Assembly (NCBI GenBank): GCA_038025085.1
Contig: CM076142.1
Span: 9,708,501-9,772,500 of the forward strand
Length of the DNA: 64,000 nt
Source: Tetragonia tetragonoides
Taxonomy: Eukaryota > Streptophyta > Magnoliopsida > Caryophyllales > Aizoaceae
Direction: 5' to 3'
How positions within the stretch are numbered: the stretch's first letter is position 1; each line of letters starts with the position of its first letter. Positions 22,361 to 34,225 of this stretch are shown here, piece by piece. The notes beneath the pieces are model-generated. The model had not been told where the DNA came from, did not search any database, and saw nothing but the letters and a program-made list of their open reading frames with translations. The position numbers were made by a program, and so were the translations under genes.

Positions 22361-24859
22361 ATGGCTGCCTCTTCTACCACCACTTTCTCTCTCCTCCCTT
22401 CCCGAAATTCTCTCTCCTTGCCATCATCCTCTACTGTTAATGTCGCCAGAGATTTTCGCCGGAAAAAGAAAAACCTAAATTTCGCGGCGAAAAGTTGTCT
22501 GAATTTGCCGCTCAAACCTACAACACCAGTCGGAAAATCGCTTAGCTCTGTTCTTCAGAATGATCCTGATTCGTTTCATGAGACCGTTACGGTTGAGTTG
22601 ATTCATATTTCTGATGATCGTGATGATGCTCTTGCTCGTTCCGAACTTAGCTTTGGCTCACCTGAAGCTTCTCTTCATAGGTTTGTTAACTCCATCCTCT
22701 TTTTCTCTTTCTTCCTTTTGCGGTATCTATGATTTGCTTATTCTGCTGTGTTAGTGTTAATTCTGTTTCTGCTTTAATTGCTAGAATTACAAATTTTTGG
22801 TGTGTATGCTTATTTGATCATCAAATTGGGTGATGACCACACTTATTTTAATTTTAGTAGTTTGCTTATTTGCAGTGTTTGTTTAATTGTTTGTGCTGTG
22901 TTTGATTAATTAACAGAGTATTTTAATTTACTATTTTTGTTATTTGCTTATTTTATTGGCCGCTGTTATTACCAGGCTTAAAAACACTAATGCTAGACCA
23001 TTAATTATTTAGGTTGACGTTTTAGTCCTTCATATTAATAAGGCAAAACACTTATTTATTTTTCACTATCTTTCATTGCCTTATTTACAACAAATTTATA
23101 GAAAGGCATTAATATTTACGGATCCTGCATTTTTACCAACTTAGCAAATCGGCAATCACAAGACTCAAATTATTATTTTCCTACACATATATCGTCAAGG
23201 TGCACTTTTTGTCTTCAAATGACGCAAGTACTATAAGCACCTTAAAGGACTTCAAGTCTTCAACGGTTCAACCCCATGGCGCATCCCATGGCAGTAGACA
23301 ACCTTGCTTTAAGCGAATGTTGATTACACAATAGGATATTATTAATAGGATATTAGATATAACCAATTAAGAGTTGAGCTGCTAATCCTGCTATGGTTTA
23401 AGGCTATATATTAGTGCGAAAATTGTGTGATTATTCAATATTATTGTATCACAGTGATTGACTTGGAATTTCCATAAATTAGCTCACTATAATCGCTCAA
23501 TTATATGCCCAACTGGCCAGCTCTATGTTTCTTTCTTCTTTATTATTATTTTTTTTTATATATTTTTTTCTATTATGGAAGCTCTATAGCCCTCTTTTGA
23601 TTTAAAAACTTAGAAATGCCTTCTTCTTTTTTTGGTAAGATTTTTTTTGTGGCTACCATTATGATTTAATTTCTATATGCTTAATATGTAAGTAAAGCAA
23701 GTGTACACATAGTAATATTATGGAGAGAGTATAATTTGGGTTGCCTTTTTTATAATGAAGGGCTAAATCGTCAACGTAAGTAATTAATGACCTGACATTA
23801 GTGTTCTTTGGCATGGCAATATCAGCGGCCATTTTATTTTAGTATTTTGCTTATTTTGGTTTAGTATCTCGCTTATTTGTTGCTGATTTTGTTTAATTGT
23901 TTGTGGTTTCTACTTTAAGATGAAGTTTTTTCTTTCTTTTTTTCTTTTCTTTTTTTTTGGTGGGTACACTACTGGGTATGTTTTGATCATAAAAAAACTC
24001 GAGAATAGTGATACTTGCTTCATTGATACTAGGCCTTGACTGAGAAGGTTTACTTGGTAGAATTACCAGTAGAAGGTTTTATTTTTATTTTTGATCATCA
24101 AAATACGAACTCGAGAATAGTGTGATGGGCACTCTGATAACTGATGACTGAGAAGTATAAATCAATGAATAGTTATTGGGAATTGTATGATGGGTACTCT
24201 GATAACTGAACAACTGATAACAAGTTGCTTCATTGATACTTGGCCTTATCTGTGTAGAAGGGGTGGAGGTATTGTTTGATACGAGGCAAATGAGTGTTTT
24301 ATTATAAAGGTAGAACAATATAGTACTAATTGATAAGAGTATTTATTCATGATATGTTACTTGAACTTGATAAGATGTGTTGTTCCCGATGCGATTTCAC
24401 GTGGGAGCTGAAAGAGGATAAGCTAGATGATGGGTGAATTATGTTCATATTGTGATAAGTTAATTGTTTTTAGAATGCAATTAAGCAGGTTAAAAGTTCA
24501 AAACTGACTTAGGGCGTGTTCTTCTTCACTTTTTTGGTCAGTTAAGTCAGTTCGGTAGTCAGTTTAGGTCAGAAGCGTTCTTTTTCCCTCTCATATGACT
24601 ATATTTTCTGTTCAGGGTAACAGAAAACACCCTACTAAGTGACATATAGATATAGTATAGCTGTATCACTTTGTATCATACTACGGGGAGAGAAAATAGA
24701 TGTACTCGTTTCATGGAGAAAACCTTTCTTTTTTTCAAAGAAAAAGGGAGGAGAGGTACATTATCTCGTCTTTAAATAGTGCTTAAGGTGCCAATACCGT
24801 GCCATGTTAGCAAACTAAATGGGATAAGAAAAACAGATTTCATGCCCCTAAGCAAATAA

Positions 24860-25088
24860 GGGGGTGTTTGGCCAAGCTTCTTCAAATTTCAGCTTCTCCC
24901 CCTTCCACCATCAAATTCAGCTTCTTAGAAGCTGAATATAGCCCCCAAACAGATTAGAAGTAGAATCTTTAATTTGGAACTTCTATTTTTGGCCACCTTG
25001 AGGGGTGAATTTGGTGGTGGTGGAGATAGAATATGAGAAAATTGAGGGGGAGGAGCTGAAATTTGAAGAAACTTGGCCAAACACCCCC
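24860..25088. mobile_element. Tourist-like MITE, TAA target site
   Basis: Ends GGGGGTGTTTGGCCAAG and CTTGGCCAAACACCCCC are perfect inverted repeats over at least 17 bp, extending with small differences. TAA flanks at 24857-24859 and 25089-25091. Located in intron 1 of the DUF760 gene. Confidence 0.9.
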
Positions 25089-27197
25089 TAAGCTCTATTT
25101 GTGATAAAATGGGTACTGATAAAATAAAAAAAAGGGGAAGTTTGCGGTTGCAAGGTTATACTATTTTCTAGACAGCTTGAAAGATGATTGAAATTAGAAG
25201 GTGTAGCTTAAATTCCATAAAATCTGTAGATAGGCAAGATGGCCTTGTGTATCGGTAGATAGGAACTCGTTTGTGTCTGGTCTGAACAATTAATTTGCAT
25301 AGTTGCTAATACTCACTGTTGTCTTGCTTTCCGCATGTATCACTTTGTTATACAACATAATAGATTCTTTGATGGCGTTCCCCAATTTAAGACCTTATCT
25401 GGGTTTACAGCTACTAACAGTGATTTCGGTTATATATATTCCTTTCATTTTCTTCATTGGGATGCGGCTTATATTACATTTCATAATCTGGCTAAAAGGA
25501 TCCGTTCTTTGTATTAACCAGTGAAGTTTAATTGCATTACCTATTGTTCTAATGGTGATATTTAGCAACATACTTACAGGAAGATCAGTATTCCCATTGT
25601 CAGTTAATAACTGGCAATTTATATGATACTTGCTTTTTTTTACTTGTTAAGCACAAGCATCTTGTTGGATTATATTACCCCTTGTGTTTTTCATGTTTCT
25701 TCTAGTTGCAACCTTGACATGGTGTTTGTTCTTCTCACGTGGGAGGTGTCATGAGAAATAGCCATGAAGCATGTGCAGGATTATATGGATCCAAAATTAT
25801 AATTGCTGTTACTTACTATCATACTTTATTCGCAGAGTTTTGTACTGGAGTTTTTCACATTAGTTAACCCACCCCTGATAACATGAAAGCAAGACTGCAG
25901 TCACGGAGAAGAAAGAACATGTGGAAAGATATTGTTCTCTTGTTGGAGCAGTGCAGTACAGTCAAAGTGGTTCATAAGGAAACAATAGCTTCTTTCTTCT
26001 CCAATGTGATGTTATATCTGCGGTAGAATGACACTTCTGTTAAAAGGTATCGAAGGTAATATTAATGTTTTAGGTAGCAGTAATCTTGTCAGCCGTGGAT
26101 TGGATTGATAATTCAAACCCTTGAACAGAGGTGCGCACCAAGATGTTGTAATGTGTCCTTTCTTGACAATCGGGAGAATAGTTTGGGAGTTGGGCACCAA
26201 GATGTTTCAATTGTCTTTAGCACGGGCAACATCCAGTCAGCCACACACTGGATTCTTTATGAAGAAGCCTCAAAGAATCGAGATAAATACCCTGCTTTGA
26301 TAAGTTGCCAATCATTTTCTTACTCAATATCTCTATATGCTTAGCTGTCAAAATGTGTGCTAGAACATTATATTGTAATACTAACGTTCTATTCCTAGGC
26401 TGGTGATATACTGTTAGATACTCGATGCTTGTTGCACTTGAGAGTTGAATTGAGTGAGGTACTATGGACGACCTAATATGCTAACTTCTGTTTTTTGGTC
26501 AATCAGGAGAATTGCTGAGCTGAAAGAGGCTGAGTGTCAACTTGCAGTTGAAGATATCTTGTACATGATAATCTTGTCCAAGTTCTCTGAGATTAAAGTC
26601 CCTCTAATTCCAACCCTCGCTAAATGCCTCTACGGGAACCGACTAGAGATACTGCCTTCCAAGGATTGGGAGCTAGAGTCTATTCATAACCGTGAAGTTT
26701 TGGAGATGGTAAGGGAGCATCTGACTGCTGTCCTTGGTTGGAAAGCGGGTTCTGGTGTTGCTGTCAATTGGTCCACAACTAAGGTCCAAAGATTGCAACT
26801 GAAACAAATTTATGCAACATCAATCTTGTATGGCTACTTCTTGAAATCAGCATCCCTGAGATTTAGTCGGGAGCACAACGTTCCTCAGCCCTATGAAAAG
26901 ACTCCGTTTGGCAGTTGATCTCCACCTCCAGAGTGTGTGTCCCATGAGATTAAGAATATCATTCTTGATCAAATGGTCACCCCAAGATCTACAACATTGA
27001 GCCAAGTCTCCACCAAACTGACAAAGAACGAGGCAAACTTAAGGTATTATGTTACAGGTTTTGACGTGCAGACATGGCAGTTTTGTGCAAACCTACGAAC
27101 TGTGGAGGCTTTTGATCTCGTTAAGAAGCATTGCTCGGCGCTGTTTGCAAGTGAAAAGGCTCATACCGCTGAAAATGATGAGATGATCCTAACTTCT

Positions 27198-27974
27198 TGT
27201 TGAGGTAACACCCCAAATACCAAATACTATTATTAAGTTGTGTTTTATTTTATTTAAGTTTGTAAAGAAATAAAATAGAAAAAAAAGTAAAAGAAAAGAA
27301 AAACAAAAAGAAGCAGAGAAAGGAACCGAGTTGTTCTCGGTCTATTATGTTAATGCGTGAGTTTGTGTTTTGTGTGGGCCTTAATTGGCTATTGGTTTGC
27401 TAAGCCCAAAGAGAAGTGTTTGTGGCTTATTGGGATATGTGAAGGAAAGCTTCCAGAAGAAGCTAATTAGAGAAAACAAAAGGGACGACACTTTTGTTCA
27501 GTCGATAGAGGGAACAAAACAGCCGAAACAAGAAGGGAAGAAGAGCCAGTGAGAGAGACAAACAGAGAGTGAGAGAAATAGAGGATATCTCCAAAGAGGT
27601 TTGTTCTAGTTGACGGTTGATTCGGCTTGTTTGGGTGAAGATAATCAGAGTATTTGGATCGCTCATCAACAGGTATTTGTGGGAGTATCTTTGGGTTTGT
27701 GGGAGTACCAAATTGAGCTAGGGTTTGTCAATTTGTACTAGTATCAAAGATAAATAGTCTACTTGTTGTTTGATCTTGTGATTGTTACCTTTGTACTCTT
27801 GATTATCATAGTGGATTATATTTTAGTGCCGTGGAGATCCTCACCGTGGTTTTTCCCCTAATTGAGAGGGGTTTTCCACGTAAAATTGTTTGTGTTGATT
27901 TTGGGTTCTTGCACTTTATTTTTCCGATAATCTGTTGTTGTGATTGTGGGTAAATACCGTAGTTTTCCCCAACA
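27198..27974 (+). mobile_element. Solo LTR (Ty1/copia-like) in a coding exon
   Basis: Starts TGTTGAGG and ends CCCCAACA (TG...CA), flanked by a perfect 5-bp duplication, CTTCT, at 27193-27197 and 27975-27979. The 3' part contains the ggtttttcccc ... ggggttttccacgt pair common in copia LTRs. No internal retroelement sequence remains, so it arose by LTR-LTR recombination. Confidence 0.92.
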
Positions 27975-28347
27975 CTTCTTTGGCAAGCTTGAAGAGATTG
28001 GTTCTCGAGGCAGTTGCTTTTGGTTGCTTCCTATGGGATGCAGAAGAGTGTGTCAATGATATCTACAGGCTTAAGGATAGGTAGATATTCGACATTCAAG
28101 AGTAAGGAAACTCTCTTAATAGAATAGGTTTTCCATGTTAGTTTTGTACAGAATAGATGGAGTTTGGTTTCAGCTCTGAGCCTGCTATGAGATGTGTATA
28201 GTTACAGTAACTGGGCTAATATACTTCAGTAGCTTTCGAATGTATATTGGATGGCATTTTAATTGGAACAATAACGTATATACAAACTTTTCAAGTTCAA
28301 TCCATGTAATTAAACTACGAAATTTGTTAGTTATTTATGTTCCTTTT

Positions 28348-28397
28348 AAGAACTCATAGTTTCATATCAAAAAAAAAAAAAAAAGAACTCATAGTTT
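28348..28397 (+). mobile_element. Micro-insertion catatc+A14 with 15-bp TSD
   Basis: The insert 28363-28382 is catatc followed by 14 A. It lies between exact copies of aagaactcatagttt (28348-28362, 28383-28397). The tatc-A junction resembles the 3' ends of the SINEs at 17550-17681 (ttatc) and 19310-19479 (ttatct). Confidence 0.85.
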
Positions 28398-29124
28398 ATG
28401 CGTATATAGAATTCAAATGCATGTGAGTATGTGACATAAACACTTGTTGGAAAATGAAAACTCTTGAATTTCGTTTAGAAATTTGTATACGTTCTAATAA
28501 TTGAACTTAAAAGCTTGTATATTTTGATTCATGAGATTCCAGGCCAACTTGATATGCATGAATCAAATTACCTCTTGACACATCAGCAATTTAAGTTCAA
28601 TTGATGAAGTATACATTATTTGGTGCTTAAGAAGTTAACTTTAGAGTGTTCATAAGGTATCAGCATTTTTAACGAATTCTTTAGTGTGTAAAATTTGTGT
28701 GTATAGTTGTATCCGACTTGTCATATCAAAAATTGGTTCAAAGATACTTTTACCATTATCTATTGACAAGTCTTGATTTGGATATATTGTTTACACTAGT
28801 GTGCATGACCGTGCAATATACGAGACATTTCAGCTTTTTTGGAGGTTTTTTTTTTAAAATTTAATGTTTCTCGATGGGTTGTCTTCCTTCTAACTTTGTT
28901 GTAATAATTTTTCTTTTCTTTTTTGGTGCTAGTATTTGTGATTAACTGGTTAATAAAATTAAAACAAACCAAGGCAGGATTTGGAGAGATTTATCCGCAA
29001 CCTGACTCTTAATTTGTTTAGGGCAAATATTAACATATTGCGGGAGGGGGGATGCCCTTAATTTGTTTAGGGCAAATATTAACATATTGGGGGAGGGGGG
29101 ATGCCCTCAAGTCATGGTAATAGG

Positions 29125-29152
29125 CATTCATTGACTGTGTATTAGCCTTTGA

Positions 29153-29198
<46 letters not shown>

Positions 29199-29209
29199 AT
29201 TCATTGACT
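29125..29209 (+). mobile_element. Truncated retro-insertion, 17 nt + A44, 12-bp TSD
   Basis: gtgtattagcctttgac followed by 44 A (29137-29197) lies between exact copies of cattcattgact (29125-29136, 29198-29209). It is a target-primed insertion truncated almost to its tail. Confidence 0.85.
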
Positions 29210-29948
29210 TGTGGTGCCTTTACAAAAGTTAGAGGTATCTACCCCTACATGGCATTGTTTGTTGCATTATAATTCTACTTATTATTCATAGTGATACTGT
29301 AAACTTTGATCTATATTTGACCGAGTTCTTAGGAAACGATTATTAGCCTTTTATTTTGAGAATACTCTGTTATAAAGTTCTTCTACCAAAGATTATCATG
29401 GTAGACAATGAATCAAAATGAACTAAATACAATTTATTAAATAAAGTCAGTAAAGGCTCAAGTGCCTTTGGGTCCCTAGTGTGTGTCTATATATATATAT
29501 AGATACAAATGCTTGTACGGTTGTATTTATTACCTATATTGCCGCATAGTAGTCGTTCAGCAGCGGCGAAGTGGGGGGAGGGAGATGAAGCAAAGTATTA
29601 CGATACGTCTAGAAAATCCATATTTTCCAATTTGTGAAGAAAGCTCAATAAACTTGAAGTTAATGGGGTTTCAATGTGTAAATTTAGAAAATTATTTCAA
29701 GGAAAACTTTGAAAATCAACAATAAGTTGGAAATTAAAGATGGAAACCGCCCCAATTTCCACAACAGAGTAGGTTTTAGTTTTTAAGAACATTTTCCTAT
29801 TTTTGTCTCCAATTCCCACAATTTTTTTATCCCGATGAAAACATTGAAAAATATAAAAAATATAATTTAAAGATGTATAATTTTTAAATTTAAGAAACTG
29901 AAAACATGTTCAAATGAAACGAATACCATTATAGTTTCTGAGTTTTAA

Positions 29949-29986
<38 letters not shown>

Positions 29987-30087
29987 AATAAATACTTTGT
30001 AGAAAGGGAATATCTAAAGTAAATGTATAACAAAATATCAGTACAATTCCTTCTATCCAAAGCTAAATTTAACATTTTTTATAGATG

Positions 30088-31138
30088 AAATTAATTACTT
30101 ATCAGAAAATAAAATTAAACATAAAATACATTCATAATATATTCATATAAATAACATAAAAAATAATATTGTAGGTCATGACATAAACATAGTACGCATA
30201 TTTAACAAAATTAAGTATGGGAAAAAAAATTTAATAAGTATTCATGAAATAGAAAAAAATGCAATAGGAGTACACCAGTAATAAAACACTTATATATAAA
30301 ATATTTGAGATCAACTCTCTGGTTTACAACAATATTGTAAGTGGGAATTACAAAAGGAAAAGGTAAAAAGAAGAAGTGTTAGCTAAATATTTAGGTTGGT
30401 TTTAGAAACTTTTTGGCCATATTCTCCAAAATGACTAATGTCACATGGACATATTGAAATATTTGTATGAATAGTGTTTTAAATCCTACCTAATTATTCA
30501 ATCATTAGTAGGGAGATGATCATCAAACTCGATGACATCGTTTGTCCTTAGAGCAATCAAGGGGCGGTGAACGCTTAAGGCCATTTGGCCCATTTGGGTG
30601 CGGGCCCGAAGGACAACCAGCAGGAGCAGGATTTCTTTTGCATAAGTTAAGGTTAATGTATTTACGTGGACCTGCTGCATATACACCATGATTGTTCATG
30701 TTCATTAGGAGCCCCATGCTAATGACCAAAACTAGACACAACAATGATGTTGGCCTCATGTTGTCCCTTTTTTTCTTTCTTCTTTTTATTTGGAAAAAAA
30801 ATGTACCCAAAAATCCCCTCTCTTATCACAAAGGGGAGGAAAAAAAAAAAAGTAAGTCTCCCTTATTTCTTCTACTAATGAATCTGAACTTTGCCTGGAG
30901 GTTTAATTTGATCTCTTTTAAACTAATTGTTTGTTCCTTAATTGATGCATGTCCTCAAAGAAAATAAGAGGTAGATATTCAGATTGATTTTGCTTCACTC
31001 CATTTTTAGATGGTTAGTTCTGATTTTGAATTCCTATTGTAAGGATGTAAGTTGTACTTATCTTTGAATTTTAAAGGGATTTAATTATTCTTATCTTTGA
31101 ATGTTTTAGTTGGTAATAATAGTGTGTATTTTCAATGA
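30088..31138 (-). repeat. Inverted duplication, right copy (RALF locus)
   Basis: Reverse-complement partner of 1-1067. The outer end, at about 31138, lies within a few bases of the first monomer of the 313-bp repeat. Confidence 0.85.
30523..30759 (-). CDS. RALF-like secreted peptide (divergent)
   Basis: 78 residues, starting at the ATG shared with the paralogue at 375; an upstream in-frame ATG at 30808-30810 would only add a charged leader. Signal peptide about 1-28 (MRPTSLLCLVLVISMG...GVYA). The mature part starts AGPRKYINLNLC and has four cysteines (C40, C49, C69, C75), the RALF number, with the PAPAGC spacing of the short RALFL8-like group. There is no dibasic S1P site. The stretch before the third cysteine reads SPPLDC instead of PYSRGC, so the conserved YxRGC element is lost, and the end is KRCHRV. 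It could be a diverged ligand of CrRLK1L receptors or an early pseudogene. The frame is open and the secretion signal intact. Confidence 0.7.
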   Translation of the reverse strand: MRPTSLLCLVLVISMGLLMNMNNHGVYAAGPRKYINLNLCKRNPAPAGCPSGPHPNGPNGLKRSPPLDCSKDKRCHRV

Positions 31139-31720
31139 GCTTACGGGAGGCCGCGAAACGAAGATGGATATTTCTGCACCATATCGCGCGGAATATCCCT
31201 AGGCCCTAGGGGACAGGAGAGGCCCTGGAACGAGTCACCATATCCGGTCCCTGATAGGCTTAGAAGAGCACACCGGTGTAAGATTTGGAACACAAAAAGC
31301 ATGGGTGATATCAGAGCTCGGGAATCCAGATGACCCTCCCGGGGCACCAAGGATCCTCTAGGTCATGATAGACCTCCTAGAGAAGTTAGAGCAAAAATGA
31401 CACTCGAGCCCCGGGAAACCGAAAATGAAGCTTATAATCCACGTTTTTTGAGCTTCAGGAAAGCCCTAGAACGAAGGTGGATATTTTCACACCACATCGC
31501 ACGGGACACCCCTAGGGGATATAGGAAGCCCGCGGAGTAGGTTATCGGGTACTTTGTAGGCTTGAAGGACCTCTGGCTGGACATCGGAGGCTAATCCCCG
31601 ATTTTTGTATACCGAACATGGCTCCCCACCACCTTGTGCCGCCAAACCTACCCCAAAGCCCTCTCTACTACAATAGTGAGGTCTCATAAATTTTCCCATA
31701 TTTTTTGAAGTGGTTTCTAT
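31139..31720. repeat. Two diverged monomers of a 313-bp tandem repeat
   Basis: Blocks beginning at 31137 and 31450 share the layout gagctt..., aacgaagatggatatt or aacgaaggtggatatt, ccatatcgcgcgg or ccacatcgcacgg, and ccctaggg. They are more GC-rich than their surroundings and encode nothing that I recognise. They look like a small piece of a satellite-like array. Confidence 0.65.
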
Positions 31721-33848
31721 ATTTTTTCTATTTTCAGAGTACTTTTTTTTATTGAAATTAAATTACATAGCTACCATGTGTGAAAAAAATAAAAATATTC
31801 CGTAACTTTGTAATATACTCGAAAAGTTTGAGGTGAAACTTTTGGAAAAAAATTCTCCAAGCTCTCCAAATCGCAGTATGAAAGTTATGCACTTGGCATG
31901 TCTACTTCTATTAAAACCACTAAACCTTACAAGACTCTTAATGAGTTGTTTCTTGAGAGAGGGCTTGTGACCTCTGGACGAAGGAAGGAAGGCTACACAA
32001 CATGCAGCGCCTACCATTATGAAAGTTATGCACTAGACATGTCTACTCCACGGTTTTTTGGTATACTGAAGTTTGAAATTTTTAACTAAAAGCTACAATT
32101 ATTATTATAAAGTAATCAAATTGAATGCACGAACGTTGAACATATGGGAAGGTAGGATATGAATTGATGATGTGTGGTTCCATCATCTATTCATGAAGAG
32201 GAATTAGTTTTTTTTTTTATTATTTATTTTTATGTCCCATCAATATGTGAGACAAATTAGCTACTACTCAATTTCTTGGATGTAACGTCTGACAACTTGT
32301 GAGAATGAATTGAAGGGGATAAATGAGTCATCAAACTTTATTATGTTTTTGAAACGTCCGATTGTTGCTATTTTTTATCTTTTTTTTTTACTGGTCACGA
32401 ATCACATGACACGTCATAAGTAAATTGACACATCATTCGACAATTCAACGACTGATGTGGCGTGTTTTAGTTTAATCATTGCGTTTTAATCTAATTATAT
32501 AGATTTCTGATTACTATAGCTTGGGTTATTCTTACATAAGACTTGCTCTAAATATATCTAGTCTTTTTATCTTTTTACTCTCATATAATTACGGTTAGCC
32601 CTAAGCCCTAACTACCTCTAAAAAGAAACAAGTTGCTTGTAGGAGTGTCAAAATCAGCAGAACTTTCACGCCAAGATATATGTTGTGCAAAGTGCAATGT
32701 TGCTTTGGCGTGCTTGCTTGGCATTTTAAGTCCCCACCAAATGGTCCACTCAAAAAAAAAATCCCGTGCTTTCTGTTTTTCTTCTTCCCTAATTGTAGGA
32801 AGACATTTGATAAATTTATTTCATATGGATTTAAACGTTTTAGACAAATGAATGAAAGTGTTAGAATCTAAGCCATTATTCAATAGTTTTCAAAACAATA
32901 GCCTCTAATAATTTCGACCAGAAGAAATGATAATCTCAAGATCTCTTTTTCTCGAAACACTTATTTGTTAGCGTAGTCATATACTACGAATAAAGATTAA
33001 GTTCTAGAATTTCAAGCAATGTAGAGTCTTTTGATAAGGTAGGTTCTATTTTGGAGAATATTTCTGTTTTTGTAATTCGATAGAGTCAGTTATTTGGAGT
33101 TAGTTACTTGGAGTCATGTTAAGAGGGATGGGAATATTGTGACTCATTACCATGCTAGAATTTGTCAATAAGAGTCGAGCAAGCTAGTGTGATTACACTG
33201 TTATCCAAAGGAAGTAGCTCCGTATGTAACAATGGATTTACTATCAATATAACTGCACACATTTGACTTTCAAAAAAAAAAAAAAAAAAAAAAACAAGAC
33301 ACACATGACACAAATCTCTTTGCGAAACTTAAACCGTGCTTCCTATCAAAAAAAAAAAAAAAAAACTTAAACCGTGCTGTTTTAGACTATTTGAGCTTGT
33401 TTCAGTAAGTCAAACATCTTAAGTTATCTTATTCACAATGATGATATAAGGCAATTACTTTTTTATTGTTCTTTCAAATATTTACTAGACAAGTAACTAC
33501 TACTTGTACAATTCATAACCAAGTAAAGAATTGGATCAAAAGATCCAAGTATTATATTGCATTATTTAACTTATATAACCTAATTCCAACCAAAAACATA
33601 ATAATATAACTTAATATAATTAACTAATTAAAGACCCATTGAAAAATTCCTTTGCCGGTGAGGTGACTAATCCCTCTAAATTAATAAATTTTTCTTACTT
33701 GTGAAGTTAATATATACTAGAATGAAGACAACCATACCAGTCCAATAAATATGGATGAAGACAACAACTACTTTAAATAAACCCTTACCATTAGATCTAA
33801 CCTACTATATCATTCAACTGTTTATTTAAACTACTAAATAAATAAATT
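31721..33848. other. Intergenic DNA, AT-rich
   Basis: No supportable gene. A short direct repeat (gaaagttatgcact, about 31877 and 32019) and several A-tracts are present. One is the micro-insertion at 33325-33378. Another long A-run, at about 33272-33293, has no clear duplication. Confidence 0.45.
33325..33378 (+). mobile_element. Micro-insertion tcctatc+A15 with 16-bp TSD
   Basis: The insert 33341-33362 (tcctatc plus 15 A) lies between exact copies of aaacttaaaccgtgct (33325-33340, 33363-33378). Same tatc-A junction as the insert at 28363. Confidence 0.85.
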
Positions 33849-34040
33849 TTGGGGTGTGGTTTGAGTAGTAAGGACTCGTCCATCCTTAACTAAGGTTGAG
33901 GGTTTAAATTTCGCATTAAACATAGAACAACATTAAATCCGTTGACCTGTTGTCCCACCTTTTGAGGTGCTTACCAACTAGCACGGAAAATAGTCATTGT
34001 GATCAACGGTGGGATACCCTTGATATGAACCAAAAAAAAT
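33849..34040 (+). mobile_element. tRNA-derived SINE, same family as 2291-2486
   Basis: ggggtgtggtttgagtagta (box A-like), ggtttaaatttcgcatt (box B-like), then ttttgaggtgcttaccaact, a tail ttgatatgaacc and A8. It is collinear with the SINE at 2291-2486 but more diverged. AT-rich flanks hide the exact duplication. Confidence 0.8.
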
Positions 34041-34225
34041 AATAAATATACTACTAGTATTTGTACCTATCTTTCATCACCATTGACACATTTCTTTCGA
34101 AACACGCACAAACACAACACACAACCATTTTTGCACAAACCAAACATACAAACCATTTGCACAAGCCAAACAAACATTTCTCTCTTTTCTCCTATCTCAA
34201 TTATCAAGTTTTTGCCATAACTAAC

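Larger units (their letters stand above)
22361..28084 (+). pseudogene. DUF760 chloroplast protein (UV-B-induced type), disrupted
   Basis: Exon 1 (22361-22680) encodes a Ser/Thr-rich N-terminus that looks like a chloroplast transit peptide, then PVGKSLSSVLQNDPDSF. Exon 2 starts at 26507 after a 3.8-kb intron; the split codon restores LHRRIAELKEAE. The body matches the DUF760 family, as in Arabidopsis At3g17800 (UV-B-induced protein): EDILYMIILSKF, QLKQIYATSILYGYFLKSAS, RYYVTGFDVQTWQ and LKRLVLEAVAFGCFLWDAE. There are two lesions. An in-frame TGA at 26916-26918 follows KTPFGS, and the same frame continues open from there. A 777-bp solo LTR sits at 27198-27974 with a 5-bp duplication. Removing the insert and one duplication joins MILTS to LASLKRLVLE in frame, ending TAG at 28082-28084. 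The molecular function of the family is unknown. Only a truncated protein is expected. Confidence 0.85.
28085..30087. other. Intergenic DNA with retro-tails and short tandem repeats
   Basis: No gene seen. It holds two A-tailed micro-insertions (listed separately), a 49-bp tandem duplication at 29008-29105 (unit with gggcaaatattaacatat), and an (AT)n tract near 29950-29983. The 80-codon frame at 29483-29725 has no recognisable features. Confidence 0.5.

Noticed and set aside
33257..33300. A-tract of about 22 A as another micro-insertion
   Set aside because: No convincing direct repeat flanks it; only short cacacat-like similarity.
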